Assembly (NCBI GenBank): GCA_902613595.1
Contig: CACMHY010000002.1
Location: 124,001-188,000, forward strand
DNA length: 64,000 nucleotides
Source: an uncultured Bacteroidota bacterium
GTDB taxonomy: Bacteria > Bacteroidota > Bacteroidia > Flavobacteriales > Flavobacteriaceae
Direction of reading: 5' to 3'
The notes below the pieces were generated by a model. It was not told where the DNA came from, searched no databases, and was given only the letters and a program-made list of their open reading frames with translations. Position 1 is the first letter of the stretch. Each line of letters starts with the position of its first letter. Both the position numbers and the translations under genes were made by a program. Below are positions 16,199 through 26,570 of this stretch, piece after piece.

Positions 16199-17356
16199 AT
16201 GAAAACAGACATTTATTACATAAATAGTAAATTCCCCTCAATACCTGACTTGAGGGATAAAGCTAAAACTAAAATTCCCAGATTTGCTTTTGAATATTTA
16301 GATGGTGGTTGTAATGATGATGTAAGCTTAAAACGCAACACACGAAGAATTCGAGAAATTGAGTTAAAACCTAAATATCTAGTTCCATATAAGAGTCCAG
16401 ATTTAAATGTAAATCTTTTTGGTGAGGTCTATGATTCACCCTTTGGAATTGCACCTATTGGACTACAGGGATTGATGTGGCCTAAAGCACCTGAAATTCT
16501 TGCAAAAGCAGCTTTTAATCATAATATCCCTTTTATTTTAAGCACTGTGTCTACATCAAGTATAGAGACTATTTCTGAAATAACCAATGGGAAATTCTGG
16601 TTTCAATTATATCATCCAGCTAAAGAAAGTGTAACTAAAGATTTATTGAAAAGAGCTGAATTTTCTGGTTGTAAAGTTTTAATAATTCTTGCTGATGTCC
16701 CCTCATTCGGTTATCGGCCTAGAGATATAAGAAATGGGTTAGCGATGCCCCCAAAATTAACCCTTAAAAATATAATACAGGTTTTAAAAAAGCCTGAGTG
16801 GGCCTTGAAGACATTAATAAATGGGCAGCCATCATTTGAGGTTTTAAAGCCTTACATGCCAAAGAGTTTAAATTTAAAACAATTAGCAAAATTTATGGAT
16901 AGTACTTTTTCTGGTAGATTAAATGAAGAAAAAATTAAAAAGCTTCGCGATAGTTGGAAAGGGAAATTGGTCATTAAAGGGACTGAATCTGTAGATGATA
17001 TCGAAAAAGCTTACAAATTGGGAGTTGATGGTATTATAATATCAAATCATGGTGGAAGGCAAGTTGACGTTGGACAGGCAACTGTAGATTCATTAAAAAC
17101 TATAGCTCCAATTTACAAGGATAAATTAAAAATAATGATGGATAGCGGAATTCGAGGGGGGGCTGATATTGCGAGAGTTCTAGGAGTAGGAGCAGATTTT
17201 ACATTTTTAGGAAGATCTTTTATGTATGGTGTTTCTGCTCTTGGATCAAAAGGGGGCAATCATACTATATCTATAATTAAAAAGGAATTAAATCAGATAA
17301 TGGAACAATTAGGGTGTAATAAAATAAAAGATTTTGTCGATACTAGAATTAGTTAG
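16199..17356 (+). CDS. lldD: FMN-dependent alpha-hydroxy-acid dehydrogenase, probable L-lactate dehydrogenase
   Basis: A 385-residue protein of the LldD/glycolate oxidase family. Typical motifs are FEYLDGGCNDDVSL near the N-terminus, APIGLQGLMWP, the active-site SNHGGRQVD and the phosphate-binding DSGIRGGADI and FLGRSFMYG. It oxidises L-2-hydroxy acids with FMN and passes electrons to quinone. As the last gene of the operon it would turn the L-lactate released by the FAH-family hydrolase into pyruvate. It starts 5 bases after fucP. Other hydroxy acids remain possible. Confidence 0.85.
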   Translation: MKTDIYYINSKFPSIPDLRDKAKTKIPRFAFEYLDGGCNDDVSLKRNTRRIREIELKPKYLVPYKSPDLNVNLFGEVYDSPFGIAPIGLQGLMWPKAPEILAKAAFNHNIPFILSTVSTSSIETISEITNGKFWFQLYHPAKESVTKDLLKRAEFSGCKVLIILADVPSFGYRPRDIRNGLAMPPKLTLKNIIQVLKKPEWALKTLINGQPSFEVLKPYMPKSLNLKQLAKFMDSTFSGRLNEEKIKKLRDSWKGKLVIKGTESVDDIEKAYKLGVDGIIISNHGGRQVDVGQATVDSLKTIAPIYKDKLKIMMDSGIRGGADIARVLGVGADFTFLGRSFMYGVSALGSKGGNHTISIIKKELNQIMEQLGCNKIKDFVDTRIS

Positions 17357-17410
17357 TGTTTGTAATACCTAAGTTTTAAATCGGAATTCCTATTTTTAAT
17401 ACATGTCGAC

Positions 17411-19639
17411 CTATTTTATTGAAATTTCTTTTTTAATCCCGAAGTTATTTATCAGTTTAAGAAGTTCTAAAAACTGATCTATATTTCTCATATAATGTTC
17501 AGCTGAAGTTTTTTTCTTTCCAACTTTTATTTTGTAACTCCTGGATGGTAAACTTGAGAACATACTTTCATCTGTAATATCGTCCCCTGCTGCAAGACAA
17601 AAGTCATATTTTTTTTGGTTAATGAGATCTAGAGCACTTGTTCCTTTATTTATGTTAGAAGGGATAAGTTCTAGAACTTTGTTCCCATCCATTAATGTCA
17701 AATCATTTGGAAGTAAACTTTTTAAAACTGTTTTTAATTCTACCGCTCTTTGAGTACCTAGTTCAGGGTCTGCTTTTCGATAATGCCACGAAAGAGAGTT
17801 TGTTTTATGCTCAATAAATGTTCCTGGTGTGTTGTCTGTGAATGTATTTAATACTGGGAGTAAATGTTCAATCCATTTATTACTTAGCCCTTTTTTCTTA
17901 TGCCAATCACCGTCTTTTTGTTTCAAATAGAGACCATGTTCAGCAACTAAGGTCAGGTTCAAACCTGCAAAATACTTGTCCAAAAAAGAATAAGTTCGGC
18001 CACTCATAATTACAACGTCAGTATTTTCATGAGAATTTAAATTTTCCAATAAATCTAAAAGAGATTTAGGCGGAACAACTTTTTCAGGATTTTCGTTGAA
18101 TCCCACTAGAGTACCATCGTAATCTAACAATAAAAGTCTTCTTTTTGATTCATTGTAAGACTTCACTATTTTTTTTGCAACTACAGGTGTAACCAATTTT
18201 ACTTTTGAAGTAAATTCTTTCTTTGATGTTTCACTGAGAGTATCAATGAAGTTTGACGACCATTTGTTTATATCATAGCGTTTAATTCGATTTCTGAGAA
18301 TTATATTTCTTTCCTTTTGATCTTTTAAAGGCATCTCAACAGCAGTTTTTATTGCTTGAGAAAGTTGCTCAATATCAAAAGGATTTACTGATATTGCTTG
18401 AGGCAATTCTTTTGAAGCACCTGCCAGCTCACTTAATATCAGGACACCATCATTATTAATGCGTGTTGCCAAGTATTCTTTGGCAACTAAATTCATACCA
18501 TCACGAAGAGGAGTGATCATTGCAACATCTGACGAAACATACAAATCAATTAGGTTTTCAAAAGGCATTGAACGATAATAATACCAAATAGGAGTCCAAT
18601 TAACAGAAGCAAATTTACCGTTTATCCGACCTACAACTTCGTCTGTTTGACGTTTCAAAATTTTGTATTGTGGAACTTTGGATCTCGATGGCACTGCCAG
18701 CATTACCAGTCTGATTTTGTCATGATATTCTGGGTTGGTATCAAGAAATCTTTCAAAGGCCAACAATCGATTTAGTATCCCTTTTGTGTAGTCAAGTCTA
18801 TCAATGGAAAGGATTAGCTTTCCCTCGTTAGCTAACTTATGTGTGTTTATTTGTCTTTTTAGTGCTGAACTATTGGGTGAAATCCTTAAGTTTTTTCGAG
18901 CTGCTTCTTCGAATTTCTTGAAATCTATACCCATTGGGAAAGTATTTACGACAATCTCTCTACCTTGGTGAAGTATAATATTAAAATTAACTTCCAAGTT
19001 TAAAATCCTCTTAACAGAACTTAAAAAATGTCGCTCATAATCATAAGTATGAAAACCAATAAGATCGGCTCCCAATATCCCTTTTAAAAGCTCTTCTCTT
19101 TTTGCAAAAATTCTAAAAATTTCGAATGAAGGGAATGGTATATGAAGAAAAAAGCCAATAGTAACATTTGGATTGATATCTTTTACCATTTGTGGACACA
19201 ACAAAAGTTGATAATCATGAATCCACACTTTATCACCATCTTTGACGACTTTTAAGACTTCATCAGCAAATTTTTGATTTACCTCTATATACGATTGCCA
19301 TTGAATCAAGTCAAATTTGTGAATTTCAATAAAGTAATGAAATAAAGGCCATAGGCATTTGTTTGAAAACCCAAAATAGAAATCATCTAATTCTTTTTCA
19401 TTCAAAAAGACTGGACAAAACTGCTTATCCAATAAATCCTCATTAATCTGCCTTTTACTTTTTTTGTCTAAACTATCAGAACTTATCCCTGGCCAACCAA
19501 TCCATAATGATTTACCTTCACTATGAAACGACCTCAGGCCGGTAGCAAGCCCCCCGCTAGTAGGTGTGAAAAACCATTCACCATCTTTACTTTCCGCTTG
19601 AACAGGAAGCCTGTTTGATACAATTATATTTTTAGACAT
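17411..19639 (-). CDS. bifunctional trehalose-6-phosphate synthase/phosphatase (OtsA-OtsB fusion)
   Basis: A 742-residue fusion. Residues 1-480 are a GT20 synthase with SNRLPV at the start, the glucose-6-phosphate site segment SGGLATGL, WIHDYQLLL, GFFLHIPFP and RLDYTKGI. Residues about 500-740 are a HAD phosphatase with DYDGT (Asp506, Asp508), MSGR, AEHGLYLK and GDDITDESMF. Together they make trehalose from UDP-glucose and glucose-6-phosphate through trehalose-6-phosphate, in the cytoplasm, usually for osmotic or desiccation stress. It is divergent from a GH15 enzyme that may break the product down. Confidence 0.95.
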   Translation of the reverse strand: MSKNIIVSNRLPVQAESKDGEWFFTPTSGGLATGLRSFHSEGKSLWIGWPGISSDSLDKKSKRQINEDLLDKQFCPVFLNEKELDDFYFGFSNKCLWPLFHYFIEIHKFDLIQWQSYIEVNQKFADEVLKVVKDGDKVWIHDYQLLLCPQMVKDINPNVTIGFFLHIPFPSFEIFRIFAKREELLKGILGADLIGFHTYDYERHFLSSVKRILNLEVNFNIILHQGREIVVNTFPMGIDFKKFEEAARKNLRISPNSSALKRQINTHKLANEGKLILSIDRLDYTKGILNRLLAFERFLDTNPEYHDKIRLVMLAVPSRSKVPQYKILKRQTDEVVGRINGKFASVNWTPIWYYYRSMPFENLIDLYVSSDVAMITPLRDGMNLVAKEYLATRINNDGVLILSELAGASKELPQAISVNPFDIEQLSQAIKTAVEMPLKDQKERNIILRNRIKRYDINKWSSNFIDTLSETSKKEFTSKVKLVTPVVAKKIVKSYNESKRRLLLLDYDGTLVGFNENPEKVVPPKSLLDLLENLNSHENTDVVIMSGRTYSFLDKYFAGLNLTLVAEHGLYLKQKDGDWHKKKGLSNKWIEHLLPVLNTFTDNTPGTFIEHKTNSLSWHYRKADPELGTQRAVELKTVLKSLLPNDLTLMDGNKVLELIPSNINKGTSALDLINQKKYDFCLAAGDDITDESMFSSLPSRSYKIKVGKKKTSAEHYMRNIDQFLELLKLINNFGIKKEISIK

Positions 19640-19873
19640 CTTAAATTTTCAAATACAAAATTACCAGCATTTGAAAAGTAAAAGCCAAAAAAATCATTTT
19701 AAATTAAATTTATCCTAATTTGAGAATCTTCAATGCTAATTAAAGAGAATACTTCAATAAATCATATCTAATATTTCAAATATGTATCACTTTAGTGTTT
19801 TCCCCAATAAAATCTGAAAAAGTTATTTTTTCCTCTTAAATTTAAATTTAGGAATTCATCAAACCATCAAATA

Positions 19874-21652
19874 ATGTTTGTAGACAAGAATTTAAACTAT
19901 GGTATTATTGGTAATTGTAGGTCTGCTGCCTTAATAAATAATAAAGCATCCATTGACTGGTGTTGTTTACCAAAGTTTGATTCCTCATCAGTATTTGCAA
20001 AAATCTTAGATGACAAAAAGGGGGGAGGATTTTGGATGGAAACAAAACAAAAATTTCATATTTCACAAACTTATCTAAAGAACACCTGTATTCTTAGAAC
20101 AGTTTTTAGAAATGAAAATCATGAATTTGAAGTAATAGATTTCATGCCGAGATTTATTAAAAATAAAGGAGAATTTTATGCGCCTCCTGAAATAATTAGA
20201 ATTGTAAGACCAATTAAAGGGTCTGCTGAAATTAAGTTTAAGTATGACCCAAGATTAGAATATGCTCAAGGAGAAACTAGACATGTTGTTAAAAAAAATA
20301 TGATTAGAAGCCGTGTAGATAGTCCAAAACATGATAGCCTTTTTTTGTACACAAATATTGAAAATGTAAAAATAACTCAGTCCAATTCGCACAAACTTGA
20401 GGAAACAATTTTTTTTAATATTTCATATAATGAAAAATTAAAAACACCCCAGCTTTCAGATTGTCTTTTGAATTTTGATAGGACAAAAGTTTATTGGCTG
20501 AATTGGTGTTCAAAAACACCTGTTTTTAAACATTACAATGATCAAATTTTGAGAAGTGCTATGACATTAAAACTCATGTCTTACGACAAAACTGGAGCAG
20601 TATTAGCAGCAGTAACTACATCATTACCTGAAACCATCGGAGAAGTAAGAAATTGGGATTATCGTTTTTGTTGGATTCGTGATGCGTCAATGGTTATCAG
20701 AGTAATTTCAAAACTCGGTCACAAAAGGATCGTAAAAAACTTTATAAATTTCATTATAGAATTAATTCCTGATAAGGCACAAAAATTGCAAATTATGTAT
20801 GGAATAAATGGTGAGGAAATTCTCACAGAAGAATTTTTAGATCACCTTTCAGGCTATGAAAATTCAAAGCCAGTAAGAATTGGAAATGCTGCGTACATTC
20901 AAAAACAAAATGATATTTATGGAATTTTAATGGATGCAATTCATGCTGAGATTAAACAGTTTTCTATTGGCTTTGAAAGATTACAAGAAATTTGGTCAAT
21001 TGTTAAAGGAATAGTTTGGGTTGTAAAAAATAATTGGGAAAATCCTGACAAAGGAATATGGGAATTTAGATCTGAAGATCTTCATTTTACCTTTTCCAAA
21101 GTATTATGTTGGGTGGCAATTGATCGTGCAATAAAAATAGCTGAATTACTGGATAAAAATGAAGCAGCTAAAAAATGGGAGCCTTTGAAAAAACAGATTA
21201 AAGATGATATCGAAAATAAAGCATGGGATGAAGAGATACAGGCTTATACACAATCCTACGGATCAAAACATCTCGATGCTTCAGTTTTACTAATTGAACA
21301 ATATGGATTTGTAAGTCCAAAAGAGTCTCGATTCATAAGCACAGTCAATGCCATTGAAAAAGAGCTCGCATATGAGGGCCTTTTATATAGGTACAAAAAC
21401 CACGATGATTTTGGTTTACCTTCGTCGTCATTTACAGTTTGCACCTTTTGGTTTATAAATAGTTTAATCAAGATTGGGGAAGTAGATAAAGCAAAAACTT
21501 ATTTTGATAATTTATTGAGTTACGGGAACCATCTGCAACTCTTTAGTGAAGACATTGACTTTAGATCAAAACGTCTTCTTGGAAATTTTCCACAAGCATA
21601 TTCTCACCTTGCACTTATTGATACAGCATTATCATTTAATTTGGCGTCCTGA
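19874..21652 (+). CDS. GH15 glucoamylase/trehalase-family enzyme
   Basis: A 592-residue protein without a signal peptide. Family marks are an N-terminal YGIIGNCRSAALIN, the central RNWDYRFCWIRDA, SGYENSKPVRIGNAA and the C-terminal SEDIDF...GNFPQAYSHL, where an acidic residue serves as the catalytic base. GH15 comprises glucoamylases and trehalases. The cytoplasmic location and the divergent OtsA-OtsB fusion make a trehalase plausible, but this cannot be settled from sequence. The stop overlaps the next start in an ATGA arrangement. Confidence 0.88.
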   Translation: MFVDKNLNYGIIGNCRSAALINNKASIDWCCLPKFDSSSVFAKILDDKKGGGFWMETKQKFHISQTYLKNTCILRTVFRNENHEFEVIDFMPRFIKNKGEFYAPPEIIRIVRPIKGSAEIKFKYDPRLEYAQGETRHVVKKNMIRSRVDSPKHDSLFLYTNIENVKITQSNSHKLEETIFFNISYNEKLKTPQLSDCLLNFDRTKVYWLNWCSKTPVFKHYNDQILRSAMTLKLMSYDKTGAVLAAVTTSLPETIGEVRNWDYRFCWIRDASMVIRVISKLGHKRIVKNFINFIIELIPDKAQKLQIMYGINGEEILTEEFLDHLSGYENSKPVRIGNAAYIQKQNDIYGILMDAIHAEIKQFSIGFERLQEIWSIVKGIVWVVKNNWENPDKGIWEFRSEDLHFTFSKVLCWVAIDRAIKIAELLDKNEAAKKWEPLKKQIKDDIENKAWDEEIQAYTQSYGSKHLDASVLLIEQYGFVSPKESRFISTVNAIEKELAYEGLLYRYKNHDDFGLPSSSFTVCTFWFINSLIKIGEVDKAKTYFDNLLSYGNHLQLFSEDIDFRSKRLLGNFPQAYSHLALIDTALSFNLAS

Positions 21653-22581
21653 TGAAACTGTTTTTTAGCAATCTAGTAGAATTATTTTTAGTATTAAATT
21701 TTATAACTTCTTCAAATGCCCAAAGCATAAAAAAAAGTAAAATTTCAAGTAATTTGTATGTATATGATTTTATTGCAAAAAAATCAAAATTATTAAAAAG
21801 CGAAAATAGACACATTGAAGCTCCTAATTGGGATCCTAATAATAATTTCCTAATTGTAAATTCAAATGGAAGATTAGAAAAATATGATACTGAAGGGCAT
21901 TATATTGGAGTAATACCAACCGGCTCCTTAAATAAATGTAATAATGATCATGGAATATCTTATGATGGTAAAAATTTATTTTTTTCTAGTGGAAAAGGAA
22001 AAATTAAGGGTCATAGTTCATTCATATACAAGGTTTCTATTTTGGGAGGAAAGCCTGAACTTTTGACAGAAAATTCACCATCCTATTGGCATGGTGTATC
22101 ACCTAACGGGAAAGCCATCGTTTACACAGCTAAAAGGAATGATAACTATGATATTTACATGATGAATATTGATGAGAAAAATGAAGTTAGATTGACTTTC
22201 GCAAAAGGATTAGATGATGGTCCAGAATATTCTTCAGACGGGAAATTTATATATTTTAATTCCTTCAGGGATGGGAAAATGGAAATTTGGCGGATGCTTA
22301 CAGATGGTTCTAATAAAGAGAAACTCACAAATGATAAATATTCTAATTGGTTTCCGCATCTTGCTCCTGATAATAAAAAATTTATTTTCCTAAGTTATAT
22401 TGAAGATCAAAAACAAAATCACCCGTTTGGCAAAAAAGTTAAGTTAAGGCTGTATGATTTAAATACAAAATCAATTAAGGATATAACACCAATATTCACT
22501 GGAGGCCAAGGTACAATTAATGTTTCGTCGTGGAGTCCTGATGGTACTAAATTTGCCTATATTTCTTATTCTTTTCAATAA
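21652..22581 (+). CDS. secreted TolB-like beta-propeller protein
   Basis: A 309-residue protein with an N-terminal signal ending around SNAQS. The body has repeated propeller motifs: APNWDPNNNFLIVNS, GVSPNGKAIVYTA, GPEYSSDGKFIYFNS and SSWSPDGTKFAYIS, as in TolB/PD40 proteins. Such proteins bind other proteins or oligosaccharides in the periplasm; no catalytic residues are visible. The start codon overlaps the stop of the GH15 gene by 1 base, suggesting co-translation, although one product is cytoplasmic and the other exported. Confidence 0.8.
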   Translation: MKLFFSNLVELFLVLNFITSSNAQSIKKSKISSNLYVYDFIAKKSKLLKSENRHIEAPNWDPNNNFLIVNSNGRLEKYDTEGHYIGVIPTGSLNKCNNDHGISYDGKNLFFSSGKGKIKGHSSFIYKVSILGGKPELLTENSPSYWHGVSPNGKAIVYTAKRNDNYDIYMMNIDEKNEVRLTFAKGLDDGPEYSSDGKFIYFNSFRDGKMEIWRMLTDGSNKEKLTNDKYSNWFPHLAPDNKKFIFLSYIEDQKQNHPFGKKVKLRLYDLNTKSIKDITPIFTGGQGTINVSSWSPDGTKFAYISYSFQ

Positions 22582-22667
22582 TATGCAATTTAGCTCGAAT
22601 TCTTTGAATAAGATAGTTTTTTGTATTTTCAATGGTAGAGTAAGTAGGGAATAAAATTCAAAAGCAA

Positions 22668-23168
22668 ATGTTTAAAACAACACACTTTTTTTTCTTCTTT
22701 TTTCTGATTAGTGTAAATATTTCATTAGGTCAAAAAGTTACTTCATATTACTTAATAAGACATGCTGAAAAGGTTCTTACAAATCCAAATAATCCAAATC
22801 CACATTTAACGGTAAAAGGTCAGAAGCGCTCACTTGAATGGAAAAAAATTTTTGGAAAAATTCATTTTGATAGGATTTACTCTACATCTTATCACCGAAC
22901 TTTAGAGACGGCAAAACCAATAGCAGATGAGCGAAATATTGAAATTCAAAAATATGACCCAAATAATTTATTCAGTGAAAATTTTAGAAAAAATAATATT
23001 GGTAAGACTATACTAGTTGTCGGTCATAGTAACACAACTCCAGTTCTTGCTAACAAAATTATCGGGAGGGATATATATTCCTCAATAGATGAAAGAATAC
23101 ATGGGTATCTATTTTTTATACAAATAATAGGTAAAAAAATAACTTACCAATTGCTAAACTTGGAATGA
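22668..23168 (+). CDS. exported histidine-phosphatase-family protein
   Basis: A 166-residue protein with signal sequence ending NISLGQ. It has the catalytic RHAEK motif at the first strand (LIRHAEK), YSTSYHRTLETA with the second arginine site, and the distal VVGHSNTTP histidine. These are the marks of the phosphoglycerate-mutase-like branch of histidine phosphatases, compact SixA-like form. Because of the signal it should act in the periplasm on a phosphorylated small molecule or protein. Substrate unknown. Confidence 0.82.
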   Translation: MFKTTHFFFFFFLISVNISLGQKVTSYYLIRHAEKVLTNPNNPNPHLTVKGQKRSLEWKKIFGKIHFDRIYSTSYHRTLETAKPIADERNIEIQKYDPNNLFSENFRKNNIGKTILVVGHSNTTPVLANKIIGRDIYSSIDERIHGYLFFIQIIGKKITYQLLNLE

Positions 23169-23197
23169 TAAAAATTATAGACAAAATTTAATATTTT

Positions 23198-26100
23198 ATG
23201 AAATTTTTTTATGCAGCAGCAATAATTACTTTTTCACAAATTTTATTTGCTCAAGATGATATAGAAAATGAGGTTGAAGAGGGGTTGCCCCTAAAAGCAA
23301 CAAGATCAATAGATATTAATACAAATGAAGGAACATGGATCTCGTTAGATGTTCATCCTGGTGGTGAGAAAATTATTTTTGACCTTTTAGGTGACATATA
23401 CGAACTTTCTATTGAAGGGGGTAAAGCAAATCGTATTACGGAAGGTCTTGCTTTTGACTCTCAGCCGAAATATTCTCCTGATGGAAATTCAATACTCTTT
23501 TTATCTGATAGAAGTGGTGGAAACAATGTTTGGATAATTGACAGAAAGGAAAAAGATACTGTTCAACTTACAAAAGGGAATATCTCTAAGATGCAATCTG
23601 CTGATTGGTCAAGAGACGGTAATTACGTGGCAGTAAGTAAGGGAACTCGAAATTTTAAGTTACATCTTTATCATAAAGATGGTGGTGGAGGAAGTCAGTT
23701 AATTGAAGAGCCAGAAAGGCTTAAGATTTCAGAACCTACCTTTAGTGCAGACGGACGTTTGATTTGGTTTTCACAAAGAATGGGAGCCTGGCAATATAAT
23801 GCTCGATTTCCTCAATATCAACTGGCAACTTATGACCGAGAGGATGGATCAAAAGAGGTGATGACTTCGCGCTATGGATCTGCTTTCACTCCCACACTTT
23901 CTCCAGATGGTAATTGGCTTGTTTATGGGACTCGTTTTAATGATCAAACTGGACTTGTAAAAAGGAATTTGATTACACAAGAAGAGGATTGGTTAGCTTA
24001 TCCAGTTCAACGTGACGAACAAGAATCGATTGCTCCTCTAGGTGTACTTCCAGCAATGTCTTTTACCCCAGACAGCAAAGAAATTATTGCTTCATATGGT
24101 GGTAAAATTTATAGAATTCCAATAGATGGAGGAGAGGCAATAAACATCCCATTTAAGATAAGTGAAAAATTGGTTATGGGTCCTCAATTAAAATTTGACT
24201 ATCCTGTTGATGATTCGTCTACATTTCTGGTAAATCAAATTAGGGATTCCAAAATTTCTCCAGATGGCAACTCAATTGTTTTTTCAGCTTTGAATAAATT
24301 ATACATTATGAATTTTAAAGATCAGATACCTAGAAGACTAACTAATTTTTCCTTTATAGAGGCAATGCCCGCATGGAATAAAAATGGTAAAGAGATTGCT
24401 TTTGTTACTTGGGATGAAGAAAATGGGGGTAGTGTTTACAAGCAGAGAGTTGATAAAATTTCAAAGCCTATAAAAATGACTCAAGAATTAGGAGTCTATA
24501 CTGAACCTGTATGGAGTTTAGATAATAGAATCGTTGTTTTTAAAGGATCATCTCAGCAATTTAAAAATTCTTACGGTCCAAGATCCTTTATGCAAAAATC
24601 AAATTTGGTTTGGCTTGACGGCAAGAGTCCTGGTAAAACTAATTTAATAACTAAGGCTTCAGGTCTGTCAAATCCACATTTTGCACAAAATGATAATCGG
24701 ATTTATTTAAATTCTAAAGATGGTTTAGTTTCAATTAGATGGGATGGAACTGACAAGAAAAAACATCTCTCTGTTGATGGAATTACGGTTTATGGCTCTT
24801 CATACGATCATAATCATTTATTATCCGATACACCAACAGCACCTAAGAAAAAACCATCCAAAGCTTCAATATTGATTCGTGCTCCAAAAGGGCCTTATGC
24901 ACTGGCACAGATAAATAATGATATTTATATAGTTACTGTCCCATATTTAGGAGCTGATGGGGCAAAAATAAATGTTAATAATCCAGATGAAGCTGATTTT
25001 CCTTCTCTTAAACTCACAAAGTTTGGAGGACAGTTCCCCAGTTGGGATTCAACTGGCAATGCAGTTTATTGGACACTTGGAAAGACTCTTTTTCGTTATG
25101 ATATTTTAAAAGCAAAACAGGTTGAAAAGCAAAAAAAGGCTGAGGAGATAGCTCATGAAAATGATAATAAAACTACTTCATCTTCTAATGGTGGAGATAA
25201 AACTATTGAAGAGTATCGAGCAAGTGAAAAAGATGTAATGGTTAAAATGCAAAGGGCTATGCCAAGCGGTTATTTAGCTCTAACTAATGCAACTCTGATT
25301 ACAATGTCTGGGGAAGAGATTATTGATGGCGGTACAATTATTTTAAAAAATAATAGAATTGAAAAGGTTGGGAAATCCAATGAAATTGAAATTCCTGAAG
25401 ATGCCAGAGAAATCGATTTGAAAGGTAAATTTATACTACCTGGATTTGTAGATACTCATGCCCATTTACGTCCTGCTTGGGGACTCCAAAAAAACAGTGT
25501 TTGGAGTTATGCAGCAAATCTTGCTTACGGTGTAACAACTACACGTGATCCTCAAACTGGAACAACTGATGTTTTGACATATGGTGATATGGTCGAAGCA
25601 GGTATGATTCCTGGACCCAGAATCTATTCCACTGGACCAGGTCTTGGTTATTGGGGGTATAATATTAAAAGTTTAGAACATGCGCGAGATGTACTAATGC
25701 AATATTCCAAATATTATAACACAAAGACTATAAAAATGTATTTGACGGGAAATCGTCAACACAGACAGTGGATTATCCAAGCAGCAAAAGAACAAAAGTT
25801 AATGCCAACAACAGAAGGAGGTTTAGATTTTAAATTAAACATTACACAAATTTTAGACGGATATCCAGGTCACGAACATTCGTTTCCAGTATATCCATTA
25901 TATAAAGATTTTATTGACTTTGTATCAGCTTCTAAGACAGCTTACACGCCCACCTTACTCGTTTCTTATGGTGGTCCGTGGGCTGAAAATTATTTTTATG
26001 CAACTGAAGAAGTGCAGAAAGATGATAAAATTAATCGCTTTACCCCCAAATCAGAATTAGATAGAAAGTCAAGAAGGAGAAATTCAGGATGGTTTATGAA

Positions 26101-26524
26101 AGAAGAATATGTTTTTGAAGACCACGCTGTATTTGTAAAAGATTTAGTTGAGGCCAATGGAATAGCAGGAGTAGGTTCACATGGGCAGCTTCAAGGACTA
26201 GGTTACCATTGGGAACTTTGGAGCATGTATTCAGGAGGTATTTCAAATCATGATATGTTAAAAGTCGCCACAATACTTGGAGCAGAGGCTTTGGGATTGG
26301 AGAATGACTTAGGAAGCATTGAAGAGGGCAAATTGGCAGATTTAGTTATTTTAGAAAAAAATCCGTTGAATAATATCCGAAACACTAACGAAATAAAATA
26401 TGTTGTTAAAAATGGATTTGTTTATGATGCTGAAACTTTGAATATGATTTATCCAAAGCAGATAAATCAAAAATATCCTTGGACTCAAGAAGCACCAACT
26501 TTAAATTTACCTGGTATTAAATGA
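23198..26524 (+). CDS. exported TolB-propeller/amidohydrolase fusion protein
   Basis: A 1108-residue protein with a signal peptide ending LFAQ. Residues about 40-600 are PD40/TolB propeller repeats (SLDVHPGGEKIIF, QPKYSPDGNSILFLS, TLSPDGNWLVYGT). Residues about 690-1090 form an amidohydrolase domain with the metal site Asp752-Thr-His754-Ala-His756, and IPGPRIYSTG, VGSHGQ and a C-terminal GSIEEGKLADLVIL. The fusion is widespread in marine Bacteroidota and annotated as peptidase- or imidazolonepropionase-like; the true substrate is unknown. It follows the histidine phosphatase by 29 bases. Confidence 0.88.
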   Translation: MKFFYAAAIITFSQILFAQDDIENEVEEGLPLKATRSIDINTNEGTWISLDVHPGGEKIIFDLLGDIYELSIEGGKANRITEGLAFDSQPKYSPDGNSILFLSDRSGGNNVWIIDRKEKDTVQLTKGNISKMQSADWSRDGNYVAVSKGTRNFKLHLYHKDGGGGSQLIEEPERLKISEPTFSADGRLIWFSQRMGAWQYNARFPQYQLATYDREDGSKEVMTSRYGSAFTPTLSPDGNWLVYGTRFNDQTGLVKRNLITQEEDWLAYPVQRDEQESIAPLGVLPAMSFTPDSKEIIASYGGKIYRIPIDGGEAINIPFKISEKLVMGPQLKFDYPVDDSSTFLVNQIRDSKISPDGNSIVFSALNKLYIMNFKDQIPRRLTNFSFIEAMPAWNKNGKEIAFVTWDEENGGSVYKQRVDKISKPIKMTQELGVYTEPVWSLDNRIVVFKGSSQQFKNSYGPRSFMQKSNLVWLDGKSPGKTNLITKASGLSNPHFAQNDNRIYLNSKDGLVSIRWDGTDKKKHLSVDGITVYGSSYDHNHLLSDTPTAPKKKPSKASILIRAPKGPYALAQINNDIYIVTVPYLGADGAKINVNNPDEADFPSLKLTKFGGQFPSWDSTGNAVYWTLGKTLFRYDILKAKQVEKQKKAEEIAHENDNKTTSSSNGGDKTIEEYRASEKDVMVKMQRAMPSGYLALTNATLITMSGEEIIDGGTIILKNNRIEKVGKSNEIEIPEDAREIDLKGKFILPGFVDTHAHLRPAWGLQKNSVWSYAANLAYGVTTTRDPQTGTTDVLTYGDMVEAGMIPGPRIYSTGPGLGYWGYNIKSLEHARDVLMQYSKYYNTKTIKMYLTGNRQHRQWIIQAAKEQKLMPTTEGGLDFKLNITQILDGYPGHEHSFPVYPLYKDFIDFVSASKTAYTPTLLVSYGGPWAENYFYATEEVQKDDKINRFTPKSELDRKSRRRNSGWFMKEEYVFEDHAVFVKDLVEANGIAGVGSHGQLQGLGYHWELWSMYSGGISNHDMLKVATILGAEALGLENDLGSIEEGKLADLVILEKNPLNNIRNTNEIKYVVKNGFVYDAETLNMIYPKQINQKYPWTQEAPTLNLPGIK

Positions 26525-26570
26525 CCAAATCAATCTTTTATTCTATAAATATTAACATATCTAATTAACA

